The notes beneath the pieces are model-generated. The model was not told the origin of the DNA, made no database searches, and saw only the letters and a program-made list of their open reading frames with translations. Below, piece after piece: positions 8,562 to 16,652 of a stretch of DNA of 64,000 nucleotides. The position numbers were made by a program, and so were the translations under genes. The stretch comes from an uncultured Clostridia bacterium (lineage in GTDB: Bacteria > Bacillota > Clostridia > TANB77 > CAG-508), in assembly GCA_944386325.1 (NCBI GenBank), contig CALXAP010000001.1:102610-166609 (forward strand), written 5' to 3'. Position 1 is the first letter of the stretch. Each line of letters opens with the position of its first letter.

Positions 8562-10139
8562 ATGCTAAAAACATTTATAACTTCCTTTAAATTGCAAAAT
8601 ACATATAGAACTAATAGTATTATATATTCTATAAAGCAGTTACCTTTGATAAAAAGAATATTACCAAATAGTTTATATAAAAATAGAGGCTTAAAAATAT
8701 TTGCAAATATTATAAGTATTCTATGGGAAATAATAAGCATATTTATAGGAAAAATTATATATATTTCAGCAATGATCTTTATGGTAATATCTTTGTATAA
8801 TACTAATCAAGCAGATACATTTATACACATATTTACATTTCTAACATTTGCAGGAGGTGTATTGAATACATATATGCTAAATCCTACAAAGGATAAGTAT
8901 TATGCTATTATTTTAATGAATATAAATGCTAGAGAATATGGACTTTCTAATTATTATTATCAATTAATAAAAGTAGTAATCGGATTTTTGCCATTTACAA
9001 TAATTTTTGGTATGATTACAGGTATTCCTTTGTGGGTTCAAATATTATTGCCATTTTTTGTATTATCAGTAAAATTAATAATAATGAACTACACTATATA
9101 TAAATTTAAAAAGACAAAGAAAGCAATAAATGAGAATTTACCAACAAAATTTGTATGGACTTTTGTGGCAATATGTTTACTACTTGCTTATGGATTGCCT
9201 TTGGTTGGAATCACATTAAATAGTACAATCTTCTTATTTGTTTTTATAATTTCTATAATACTTGGAATATACAGTTTAGTAAAAATACATAATTTTAAAG
9301 ATTATAGAAAAATGTATAAACAAGTTTTAACCGAATCAAATGTGTATATGCAAGAAAAAGTATCTGGAACACAAGCAATGAAAGATGTAAGCCTTAAACA
9401 AATTGAATTAGATACAAAATACACAAGTAATAAAACAGGATTTGCATATTTTCATGATTTATTTGTAAAAAGACATAGAAAGATATTAACAGAAGCGGTA
9501 AAAAAACAATCAGTAATTATATTAGTAATAATTACATTAATGATTATTGGTATTAAAGCAAATGTAGATTTTAAAACCAAAACAAATGAAATATTACTTG
9601 TATATTTACCATATTTTGTTTTTATTATGTATTTATTAAATAGAAGTTCATCTGTTACACAAGCGATGTTTATGAATTGCGATCACAGTATGCTAACATA
9701 TAGAATATATAGAACTCCAAAAGTTATACTTGGTATTTTTAAAGAAAGATTAAAAACATTAATACAAATAAATCTTTTACCAGCAGTTTTAATTGGTGGA
9801 GGATTAGTAGTATTATTATACTTATCTGGTGGAACAGATAATCCTGTGAATTATGCAATACTATTTATATCAATTATAGCTATGAGTATATTCTTTTCAG
9901 TTCATTATTTGGTAATGTATTATTTATTACAACCTTACAATGTAAGTACAGAAATGAAAAGCAGTACATATAAAGTAGTGCAAGTTTTAACTTATATTGT
10001 ATGTTGGTATATGATACAGATAAGGATGCCTATATTTGGCTTTGGAATTGCAACAATAGTATTTTGTATAGCTTATAGTCTAATTTCATTATTTTTAGCA
10101 TACAAATATGCACCAAAAACATTCAAATTAAGAATTTAA
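8562..10139 (+). CDS. ABC transporter permease, large ABC-2-like (525 aa)
   Basis: About ten or eleven hydrophobic segments are spread along the protein, with a charged cytoplasmic stretch around residues 235-300. AAGGAG precedes the ATG. It follows the ATPase and must be its membrane partner. No exact family is recognised; half-size exporters of this length are found with peptide or lantibiotic efflux systems in Clostridia. Confidence 0.75.
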   Translation: MLKTFITSFKLQNTYRTNSIIYSIKQLPLIKRILPNSLYKNRGLKIFANIISILWEIISIFIGKIIYISAMIFMVISLYNTNQADTFIHIFTFLTFAGGVLNTYMLNPTKDKYYAIILMNINAREYGLSNYYYQLIKVVIGFLPFTIIFGMITGIPLWVQILLPFFVLSVKLIIMNYTIYKFKKTKKAINENLPTKFVWTFVAICLLLAYGLPLVGITLNSTIFLFVFIISIILGIYSLVKIHNFKDYRKMYKQVLTESNVYMQEKVSGTQAMKDVSLKQIELDTKYTSNKTGFAYFHDLFVKRHRKILTEAVKKQSVIILVIITLMIIGIKANVDFKTKTNEILLVYLPYFVFIMYLLNRSSSVTQAMFMNCDHSMLTYRIYRTPKVILGIFKERLKTLIQINLLPAVLIGGGLVVLLYLSGGTDNPVNYAILFISIIAMSIFFSVHYLVMYYLLQPYNVSTEMKSSTYKVVQVLTYIVCWYMIQIRMPIFGFGIATIVFCIAYSLISLFLAYKYAPKTFKLRI

Positions 10140-10149
10140 AATTAGCTAG

Positions 10150-10311
10150 GTAAAAAATTAGTATTATCGATAGATGGTATGACTTGTAGACATGTTAGAA
10201 TGGATTAGATAAGTACTTAAATAAGCAAAATTGAATAAGAAAAGCACCTATCAATCTAGTAATGGCTAATGAAACTATTAAATATGATGAAAAAATTAAA
10301 AAAATATTGCA
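10150..10311 (+). pseudogene. decayed N-terminal HMA fragment of copA
   Basis: The bases align with the first 160 bases of copA (5093-5250): both read GTATTATC-ATAGA-GG-ATGACTTGTAG and later TTTAGTAATGGCTAATG / TCTAGTAATGGCTAATG. Start codon, frame and the second metal Cys are lost. It sits directly upstream of a truncated dacF, so the segment 10150-10876 looks like pieces of two duplicated genes joined together. An imperfect hairpin follows at 10322-10354. Confidence 0.8.
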
Positions 10312-10429
10312 AGATAAAGGAAAATCAATGCTAAAAAACTTCATTGCTTTTCTTTATAATGATGAAAAAGTAATAATATAAAATACGATAGCATAAAAAT
10401 TACTAAATATAAATTGGGAGGATTATTAT

Positions 10430-10885
10430 ATGAAATTTATTTATAAAATATTTATATATGCAATTGTATTTATTATTATTTTTTCTTATATAACAGTATA
10501 CTCTTTTAGTGATTCATATATTTGGACTAATGCTTCTAGTGTTGAAGCAAGTTCATCTACAACAAATAAAGTAGAGAATAATTTAGAAATAGAATCAGAA
10601 GCAGCAATATTAATAGATCAATCAACTGGTCAAGTTTTATTTGAAAAAGATGCTCATAAACAATTAAGACCAGCAAGTGTAACTAAAGTAATGACAATAC
10701 TTTTAATAATGGAAGCATTAGATAGTGGAAAAATATCATTAGATACTAAAATACCATGCAGTGAGAATGCTGCTAGTATGGGAGGATCTCAAATATGGCT
10801 AGATGTAAGAGAAGAGTTAACTGTAGATGAAATGCTTAAAGCTATCTGTGTTGTATCTGCAAATGATTGTACTGTACAAAAATGA
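10430..10885 (+). pseudogene. truncated D-Ala-D-Ala carboxypeptidase (dacF copy)
   Basis: 151 codons matching residues 1-148 of the complete gene at 19103, then QK and a stop. It keeps the SxxK motif (SVTK) and SAN of the SxN motif but lacks the KTG motif and the C-terminal domain, so it cannot be an active enzyme. About 360 bases after codon 27 are identical to the full gene except one base, whereas the first 81 bases differ at about 7 positions. The upstream 60 bases are also shared. GGGAGG precedes the ATG. Confidence 0.85.
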
Positions 10886-11081
10886 CATGAAAATTTCCCT
10901 ACTGAGAACTTAGTTTCATAAAATTAAAAATTAAAAAATTGAGAAATTTCAATAAAAATTTAAAAATTATAATTTCTTGTGACTGGATTGTATGCTATTT
11001 TTATAGTGATGTACAATTTAGACACAAATCAAAAAATATAGAAAAATAAATTAATTATAAACACCTTTTTAGAACTGCTGA

Positions 11082-11230
11082 TTCAAGGCAGTTTTTTTAT
11101 GTTGTACCACATACTATTTCTATATGGGTTTTTATTTGGAAATAAGTTCTTTTTGTATGTTGATATAATTACAGATATAAAGGGGAAAATAGCTAAAATA
11201 AGAATATACAAAAATGACAGATTGTGATAT
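11082..11230 (+). pseudogene. relic of the HTH replication-type module (third copy)
   Basis: TTCAAGGCAGTTTTTTTAT is joined directly to GTTGTACCACATACTATTTC and GTATGTTGATATAATTACAG. These are pieces of the terminator at 13499 and of the HTH gene at 13529 with the middle deleted. No frame remains. The gap 10886-11081 before it shows no gene. Confidence 0.75.
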
Positions 11231-11267
11231 ATTGCAATTATAGAGAGTTTAATTAAATATAATAAAT

Positions 11268-11296
11268 TTGACAAAATTATAAAAAAATGCTAAAAT
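11268..11296 (+). promoter_or_regulatory. promoter of the AbiE toxin-antitoxin operon
   Basis: TTGACA (11268-11273), 17-base spacer, TGC-TAAAAT (11291-11296): near-consensus -35 with an extended -10. TGTTA/TAACA half-sites overlap the start region and could serve antitoxin autorepression, which is known for AbiEi proteins, but this is a guess. Confidence 0.75.
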
Positions 11297-11361
11297 GTTA
11301 CTAAAATATGAATAACAATATAAAATATTCAAAAAATAGTAACAAAGATGGAGGTAGTAAA

Positions 11362-12009
11362 ATGAATTGTCATAATATCATTTTAAATTATATACAAAAT
11401 TGTGAAAAAGATGAACCAATCTTTATAGAAGATATAAAAGAATATATTATGCAATTCTATAAAGAAGAGGAAAAAAGAAAAATATTTAATAATGTTAAAG
11501 AAATATTAAATAGGTTAAATAAAGAAAATATTATAAAAACAGCATATAAAGGCATATATTACATTCCCAAAACCAATATTTTCGGAGAAGTACCACTTGC
11601 TAATAGAAAAATAATTAGGTACAAATATTTAGTAGACAAACTTGGAAATATAAAAGGATATATAACAGGTGCAGATTTATTTAATAAAGTTGGGTTAACA
11701 ACACAAGTGCCAAATATTATTGATATAGTTACCAATGAATGTAAAAACAATAATAAATATGAGAATAAAAATTTAAATGTAATAATAAGAAAACCAAAAA
11801 TTGAAATAAATAATGAGAATTATAAATATTTACAATTAATTGATTTAATAGAGAATAAAGATAATATTTATATAGAAGTAGATAACAAAGATGAGATAAT
11901 ATATAAGTTTATTCAAGAAAATAATCTAGAATTTGAAAAGATTATTAAATATGCAAGAGAAACTAATTGTAAAGCAGTAATAGAAAAAATGGTTATTCTT
12001 GCAAGATAG
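11362..12009 (+). CDS. AbiEi-type antitoxin (DUF6088-like)
   Basis: 215 aa. An N-terminal winged-helix region (about residues 1-65, ending NIIKTAYKGIYYIPK) is followed by an AbiEi-like domain with YLVDKLGNIKGYITGADLFNKVGLTTQVP. AbiEi proteins repress their own operon and counteract the AbiEii nucleotidyltransferase (type IV system). GGAGG at 11350-11354 is 7 bases from this ATG; an in-frame ATG at 11308 is too close to the promoter start point to be used. The toxin gene begins 8 bases after the stop. Confidence 0.8.
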   Translation: MNCHNIILNYIQNCEKDEPIFIEDIKEYIMQFYKEEEKRKIFNNVKEILNRLNKENIIKTAYKGIYYIPKTNIFGEVPLANRKIIRYKYLVDKLGNIKGYITGADLFNKVGLTTQVPNIIDIVTNECKNNNKYENKNLNVIIRKPKIEINNENYKYLQLIDLIENKDNIYIEVDNKDEIIYKFIQENNLEFEKIIKYARETNCKAVIEKMVILAR

Positions 12010-12017
12010 GAGAATAT

Positions 12018-12980
12018 ATGAAATTACATTTAAATAAAGAACTATTTAGAGATATAATAGATACATTAAATACTAGGACGGGAATAGCAATAGATATTAT
12101 AGAAAAAGATTATTATGTTTGTATACTTCTTAAAGAATTATCTAAAAAACAAAATGAATTAAAAGCTTATTTTAAGGGTGGGACAGCAATATATAAAATA
12201 TTAAATACAATGAATCGTTTTTCAGAGGATATAGACTTAACTGTAAAAGTATTGACAGAAGAATCTAATACAAGAAATAAAAAAAGATTAAAACAGTCTG
12301 CTTTAGGATATAATATAGAAGGTCTAGAATTAATAAAAGAAGAGTGTATAGATAATAAAGGAAGTATTACAGGAATGTATAGATACAATTCGGTATATTC
12401 AGATAGTGAAATTCCATTGCAACGAGCAGGGAAGATACAAGTAGAGGCAACATCATTTACTGTAAGTGAACCCACAGAAAAATATTACATAGAATCTTTA
12501 ATATATAAATTGGCTAACAATTCTGAAAAGAAAATTTTGGAGGAACAATTTGATGTATCAAAAATTGAAATTGAAATAATTAAATTGGAAAGAATGTTTA
12601 TTGATAAAATATTTGCAGCAGAATTTTATTACATAAGGGATATGTATATGGATACAGCAAAACATATATATGATATATCGATATTATTTTATAATGAAAA
12701 AATACAAAATTTATTAAATAATGATGAAGAATTAAATAAGCTTATAAAATATAAGAGGCAAGAGGAAAAAGCGAGAATTGGTGGCATTGATGAAAATACA
12801 CAAATAAAAAACTTTAATTATTTAAAATTGAATTTTAGTTATAGTCTGATAAAAGAATTTGAAAATATGCAAAACAAATATGTACTAAACGATAAATATA
12901 AAGTTAGTATAGATGAAGTTAAATATATATTGAAACAGCTATATAATAAATTATGTAAACAGGATATTTCTAAGAAGTAA
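12018..12980 (+). CDS. AbiEii/AbiGii-family nucleotidyltransferase toxin
   Basis: 320 aa. The nucleotidyltransferase signature FKGGTAIYK...FSEDIDL (GGT at 54-56, DxD at 71-73) is intact. Family members transfer nucleotides, in studied cases onto tRNA, and abort phage infection or stabilise elements. It forms an operon with the antitoxin (8-base gap, AGGAG). It is flanked on both sides by mobile-element relics, consistent with being cargo. Confidence 0.85.
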   Translation: MKLHLNKELFRDIIDTLNTRTGIAIDIIEKDYYVCILLKELSKKQNELKAYFKGGTAIYKILNTMNRFSEDIDLTVKVLTEESNTRNKKRLKQSALGYNIEGLELIKEECIDNKGSITGMYRYNSVYSDSEIPLQRAGKIQVEATSFTVSEPTEKYYIESLIYKLANNSEKKILEEQFDVSKIEIEIIKLERMFIDKIFAAEFYYIRDMYMDTAKHIYDISILFYNEKIQNLLNNDEELNKLIKYKRQEEKARIGGIDENTQIKNFNYLKLNFSYSLIKEFENMQNKYVLNDKYKVSIDEVKYILKQLYNKLCKQDISKK

Positions 12981-13002
12981 ATAAAAATACTATATGTAAT
13001 TC

Positions 13003-13205
13003 TACTTAACTGTAACAGATATTAAAAAAATATTACAAAGAATCAGGAAAATTTCATCGATTATTACAAGAAGGCAAAATATCCAGAAGATTTTGATGAA
13101 ATTGCTTATAAAAATTTTTTAAGATTATCAAATACAAGCGAGATAAAAGAAAGAGAAGAATTATTGACGAATCTGAATTGCTTAGAAAAAGTAAATGGAA
13201 AATAA
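13003..13205 (+). pseudogene. two joined gene relics: excisionase-like start and an unknown C-terminus
   Basis: From 13003 one frame reads YLTVTDIKKILQ, the typical first helix of excisionase/helix-turn-helix proteins, and then degenerates. In another frame 13026-13205 encodes a good-looking C-terminal piece (FIDYYKKAKYPEDFDEIAY...) without a start codon; I do not recognise it. The 40 bases from 13001 recur at 17196. Confidence 0.55.
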
Positions 13206-13461
13206 TGAAACTTATGATTTAGCAAATAAAAACATAAATAAAGTAAATAATTATAAAATTCCGTTAAGTAAATTACAACAAGAAATAGTAAATATAATAA
13301 TAGAGAAACCTAATATAACTCAAGTGGATATAGCAAAGAAATTAAAAGTAAGTAGGCAATCAATTGCTAAAAATATAAAAGAATTAAAAGAAAATGATGT
13401 AATAGAAAGAGTTGGTGCAAACAAAAAAGGTTATTGGAAATTATTAATAGATTTACAATAA
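13195..13461 (+). pseudogene. winged-helix tail of an AlbA/Schlafen-type regulator (copy A)
   Basis: 88 codons. Residues 25-85 form a winged helix with NITQVDIAKKLKVSRQSI and ENDVIERVGANKKGYWKLL. This is the usual C-terminal wHTH of AlbA_2/HATPase_c_4 proteins (RecG-like transcriptional regulators). The large N-terminal part is gone and no ribosome site precedes the ATG. Nearly identical to 15485-15769. It may still make a small DNA-binding protein, but it is best read as a remnant. Confidence 0.6.
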
Positions 13462-13475
13462 ACTTTACAATAAAA

Positions 13476-13516
13476 ATTGCTTTGAATTTAAAAATAAGTT
13501 CAAGGCAGTTTTTTTA
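13476..13516 (+). terminator. intrinsic terminator, module copy A
   Basis: ATTGCTTTGAA (13476-13486) pairs with TTCAAGGCAGT (13499-13509) using two G-U pairs, then a T-run. The same structure recurs at 15784, and its right arm survives at 11082. Confidence 0.8.
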
Positions 13517-13528
13517 TTTTATAAAAAA

Positions 13529-14056
13529 ATGGGGAAAAACAATTTGAATGAAGAAAATAAAATAGGATATTATGCAGTTATACCAGCAACAATTTTATTT
13601 GATAAAGAATTAAAGCCAAATGAGAAATTACTTTATGCAGTAATAACAGCTCTATCTAATAAAGAAGGTTATTGTTATGCATCAAATACATATTTAGGAG
13701 ATTTATTTAATGTTGTACCACATACTATTTCTATATGGGTATCTCATTTAAGAAATAAAGGTTTTTTGTATGTTGATATAATTACAGATACAAGAGGAGA
13801 AATAGTTCAAAGAAGAATGTATCCAAATGACACACCCTATGTTTTAAATAAGACATACCCCTATGTTTCAAATAAAACAGAGGGTATGTCTCAAAAAAGA
13901 CAATATAATAATATAAATATTAATAAGATAGATAGATTATTTAATTATATTTTAAATAATAAGCAAGAATTTCCAGAAGAATTTTCAAAAGTAGATTTTA
14001 GTAAAATATATACACTGCTAGATAAATATGAAATGTTATATACAAATAAAAAATGA
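13529..14056 (+). pseudogene. HTH_36 / replication-initiator-like gene, 3'-truncated (copy A)
   Basis: 175 codons identical to the first 173 residues of the gene at 15837, then KK and a stop. The helix-turn-helix part (YYAVIPATILFDKELKPNEKL, then SNTYLGDLFNVVPHTISIW) is complete. Compared with copy B, about 520 bases are missing between its codon 173 and the middle of the following sigma-like gene. The deletion junction is at about 14046. Confidence 0.8.
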
Positions 14057-14236
14057 GCTAGAAGAATTAAAGATAATGATTTATATAAAATAGTGATATT
14101 AAAAATCACAGGATATAGTTTTGAAAAGATAAAAAGTGAATTATATTTAGGAGAAAGAACTGTTATAAATATGTATAATAATTTTATTATAAAAATTTCA
14201 CTTTTGGCGGTAAAAGATGGGCTAATTAATATATAA
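14057..14236 (+). pseudogene. 3' fragment of the sigma-like gene (copy A)
   Basis: Encodes, without a start, the last 55 or so residues of the gene at 16649 (YKIVILKITGYSFEKIKSEL...). A TGA precedes it because of the deletion. Its sequence differs from copy B at several bases, more than the upstream part of the module does. Confidence 0.8.
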
Positions 14237-14384
14237 TATAAAAATATGTTATAATATTTGTTAGATTAATAGTAAGTTATAGCTTGGATTTAATTTTCAA
14301 TAATATAAAATATTTTTTAAATTCATAGGTTTTAAAGAGAAAAGATGGTATAATAATATAAATTGATTTATGGAGGTAATAAAT

Positions 14385-14627
14385 ATGTCAATAGAAAAAC
14401 AAAAATTATATAATGAAATTGAAACATTGCCAGATGAACTTACAAATCAGGTTATCAATTTCATAGAATATTTAAAACTATCATATATAGATACAGAAGC
14501 TCCAGATAGTGTAACAATAAAGAGCAAAAAAGATTTAAAAGAAAAGCTACAAAAAGGTTTAGATGATATAAAAGAAAATAGAGTAATTTCTTTAGATGAA
14601 GCATTTGCTAAAATTGATAGTATATAA
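14385..14627 (+). CDS. antitoxin of a ParE/RelE-type pair (DUF2281-like)
   Basis: 80 aa. The N-terminus EIETLPDELTNQVINFIEYLK is typical of DUF2281/addiction-module antitoxins, and the C-terminal half is charged and probably toxin-binding. GGAGG (14372-14376) lies 8 bases before this ATG; an ATG at 14370 overlaps that site and is not used. An extended -10 (TGG-TATAAT, 14349-14354) marks the promoter. The toxin follows after 18 bases. Confidence 0.75.
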   Translation: MSIEKQKLYNEIETLPDELTNQVINFIEYLKLSYIDTEAPDSVTIKSKKDLKEKLQKGLDDIKENRVISLDEAFAKIDSI

Positions 14628-14645
14628 AGAGAATGGAGCAATGTT

Positions 14646-14969
14646 ATGAAAAAATATGTAGTTGAGATTTCAGAAACTGCTGAACAAGATTTAGAAAATA
14701 TTATTTCATATATACGATTTAGTTTATCAGGAGATATTATAGCAGACAAATATAAAATTTTATTTAAACAGGAATTGAAAAATTTAGAAAATATTGCAGG
14801 AAGTATGCCTATTTTAAGTGAGGATTTAACTGGGTATAAAAACATTAGAAAGATTAATGTAAGAAATTATATAGTATTTTATATAGTGGATGACGAAAAT
14901 TCTAAAGCATTGGTAGCGAGAATAGGTCATGCCTTTATGGATTGGGAAAAATATTTAAAAGATGAATAG
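14646..14969 (+). CDS. ParE/RelE-family toxin
   Basis: 107 aa with the RelE/ParE fold pattern: AEQDLENIISYI near the start, SMPILSEDLTGYKNIRKINVRNYIVFYIV in the middle and VARIGHAFMDWEKYL at the end. ParE-type members poison gyrase and RelE-type members cleave mRNA on ribosomes; which applies cannot be told. It is the second gene of the antitoxin-toxin operon and lies between two copies of a phage-like module. Confidence 0.85.
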   Translation: MKKYVVEISETAEQDLENIISYIRFSLSGDIIADKYKILFKQELKNLENIAGSMPILSEDLTGYKNIRKINVRNYIVFYIVDDENSKALVARIGHAFMDWEKYLKDE

Positions 14970-15160
14970 TTAGAAAATATAAAATATTTGCTATTTTTTT
15001 CTCAGTAATCATCCCTACAAATAACAAAGTTATATAACAAGTGAACATATATCAAAAACGACATTGTAAGCACCTTCGTATTGACATTTTCAAATGTATA
15101 TTGAATTTGACAAAATAATTGATATAATAATTATCATAAAATAAATATAAATATAAGAGA

Positions 15161-15196
15161 TGCAAATAATATATATTATTTTTGCACCTTTTTTTC
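15161..15196 (+). terminator. intrinsic terminator
   Basis: TGCAAATAAT / ATTATTTTTGCA arms (15161-15187) are followed by CC and a T-run. It lies about 190 bases after the ParE-type toxin; between them only an isolated TTGACA and nothing coding is seen. Confidence 0.7.
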
Positions 15197-15212
15197 CTGG
15201 AAATGAGTGTAT

Positions 15213-15305
15213 ATGTTTAATGTTGGGATTGGTAATCTAGGAAAATATAATGAAGGAGAACTTGTTGGCAAATGGTTAAACCTTCCTGTTTCCAAAAAAG
15301 AATAA
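15213..15305 (+). pseudogene. ArdA-type antirestriction protein fragment
   Basis: A 30-residue frame reads ...GNLGKYNEGELVGKWLNLPV and stops. This is the conserved N-terminal segment of ArdA antirestriction proteins (NLGKYNEG-L-G-W--LP), which mimic DNA and protect conjugative elements from restriction. The remaining 130 or more residues are missing, so it is a relic of an ICE or plasmid. Confidence 0.75.
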
Positions 15306-15318
15306 AATATTTTGAATC

Positions 15319-15334
15319 GTCCAGACGTCTGGAC
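15319..15334. promoter_or_regulatory. GC-rich 16-bp perfect palindrome
   Basis: GTCCAGACGTCTGGAC is self-complementary over all 16 bases, with AAT/ATT further out. It stands out in AT-rich sequence and looks like an operator for a dimeric repressor. No regulator is adjacent. It may be a left-over operator of the lost element, and lies between the ardA relic and a terminator. Confidence 0.5.
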
Positions 15335-15346
15335 AATTTAAAAAAT

Positions 15347-15388
15347 AAAAAATCGTTTTAGATTAAAAATTTCTAAAGCGATTTTTTT
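15347..15388 (+). terminator. intrinsic terminator
   Basis: AAAAAATCGTTTTAGA pairs with TCTAAAGCGATTTTTTT (one mismatch), ending in T-residues. Probably the end of the former ardA transcript. Confidence 0.8.
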
Positions 15389-15408
15389 GTAGAAATCGTC
15401 AATATTTT

Positions 15409-15769
15409 GAAGAGGGCGCAAGAGTAATGATAGAAATTTATGATGACATAATTTCAATATGATGAGTTTTTTGAAGCAACTTTTTTGAGACCATCGTATT
15501 ATGATAAGAATTATGGAACTTATGATTTAGTAAATAAAAACACAAATAAAGTAAATAATTATAAAATGCCGTTAAGTAAGTTACAACAAGAAATAGTAAA
15601 TATAATAATAGAGAAACCTAATATAACTCAAGTGGATATAGCAAAGAAATTAAAAGTAAGTAGGCAATCAATTGCTAAAAATATAAAAGAATTAAAAGAA
15701 AATGATGTAATAGAAAGAGTTGGTGCAAACAAAAAAGGTTATTGGAAATTATTAATAGATTTACAATAA
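15409..15769 (+). pseudogene. remnant of an AlbA/HATPase_c_4-type regulator with wHTH (copy B)
   Basis: From 15409 a frame reads EEGARVMIEIYDDIISI and stops. This matches the HATPase_c_4 region (EGsRv-IEIYDDrieIiSP) of AlbA/Schlafen-like regulators. After frame breaks the text resumes as FEATFLRPSYYDKN and the intact winged-helix tail (to 15769), almost identical to 13195-13461. The only start for the tail is a TTG without ribosome site. Confidence 0.7.
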
Positions 15770-15783
15770 ACTTTACAATAAAA

Positions 15784-15823
15784 ATTGCTTTGAATTTAAA
15801 AATAAGTTCAAGGCAGTTTTTTT
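15784..15823 (+). terminator. intrinsic terminator, module copy B
   Basis: The same 11-bp stem as at 13476 (15784-15794 with 15807-15817) with T-run. It separates the wHTH remnant from the HTH gene. Confidence 0.8.
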
Positions 15824-15836
15824 ATTTTATAAAAAA

Positions 15837-16652
15837 ATGGGGAAAAACAATTTGAATGAAGAAAATAAAATAGGATATTATGCAGTTATACCAGCAACAA
15901 TTTTATTTGATAAAGAATTAAAGCCAAATGAGAAATTACTTTATGCAGTAATAACAGCTCTATCTAATAAAGAAGGTTATTGTTATGCATCAAATACATA
16001 TTTAGGAGATTTATTTAATGTTGTACCACATACTATTTCTATATGGGTATCTCATTTAAGAAATAAAGGTTTTTTGTATGTTGATATAATTACAGATACA
16101 AGAGGAGAAATAGTTCAAAGAAGAATGTATCCAAATGACACACCCTATGTTTTAAATAAGACATACCCCTATGTTTCAAATAAAACAGAGGGTATGTCTC
16201 AAAAAAGACAATATAATAATATAAATATTAATAAGATAGATAGATTATTTAATTATATTTTAAATAATAAGCAAGAATTTCCAGAAGAATTTTCAAAAGT
16301 AGATTTTAGTAAAATATATACACTGCTAGATAAATATGAAATGTTATATACAAATGAATGTATACAATATATAACTAGAGAAAACTTAGATAAAATAAAA
16401 ACAATTACATATATAATTACATTAATTACAAAAGATAATTTAGAACATTTAACTCATAAAGTTAGTAGAGATAAGTTAATAAAAATATATAATGATTGTA
16501 AATTTAAAGAGAAAGAATATAAAAATAAAAATACTCCAATTGAAAATTTTACAAATTATTATTATAAAAGTGTTACAAACGAATTAACGAAGGACAATAA
16601 TAGTCCTTCGTTTTTTGAAACTAAAAAAGAAGAAAAGGTGGAGGAACTATAA
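15837..16652 (+). CDS. helix-turn-helix (HTH_36) replication-type protein of a mobile element
   Basis: 271 aa. Residues 1-90 form the HTH_36 domain common in phage and plasmid replication proteins (YYAVIPATILFDKELKPNEKLLY..., TYLGDLFNVVPHTISIWVSHL). The middle is variable, and the end has a DnaD-like FTNYYYKSVTNELTK segment. This is the complete copy of the module. It ends CTATAA, overlapping the presumed start of the sigma-like gene. A ribosome site before the ATG is weak. Confidence 0.75.
   Translation: MGKNNLNEENKIGYYAVIPATILFDKELKPNEKLLYAVITALSNKEGYCYASNTYLGDLFNVVPHTISIWVSHLRNKGFLYVDIITDTRGEIVQRRMYPNDTPYVLNKTYPYVSNKTEGMSQKRQYNNININKIDRLFNYILNNKQEFPEEFSKVDFSKIYTLLDKYEMLYTNECIQYITRENLDKIKTITYIITLITKDNLEHLTHKVSRDKLIKIYNDCKFKEKEYKNKNTPIENFTNYYYKSVTNELTKDNNSPSFFETKKEEKVEEL

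Noticed and set aside
15050-15160. CRISPR-like spacing of A/T-rich words
   Set aside because: Repeats are simple AT composition without conserved repeat-spacer units; no cas genes exist in the window.
15319-15334. GTCCAGACGTCTGGAC as a resolvase or att crossover site
   Set aside because: No recombinase gene or second copy is nearby; an operator is a simpler reading, so only that is proposed.
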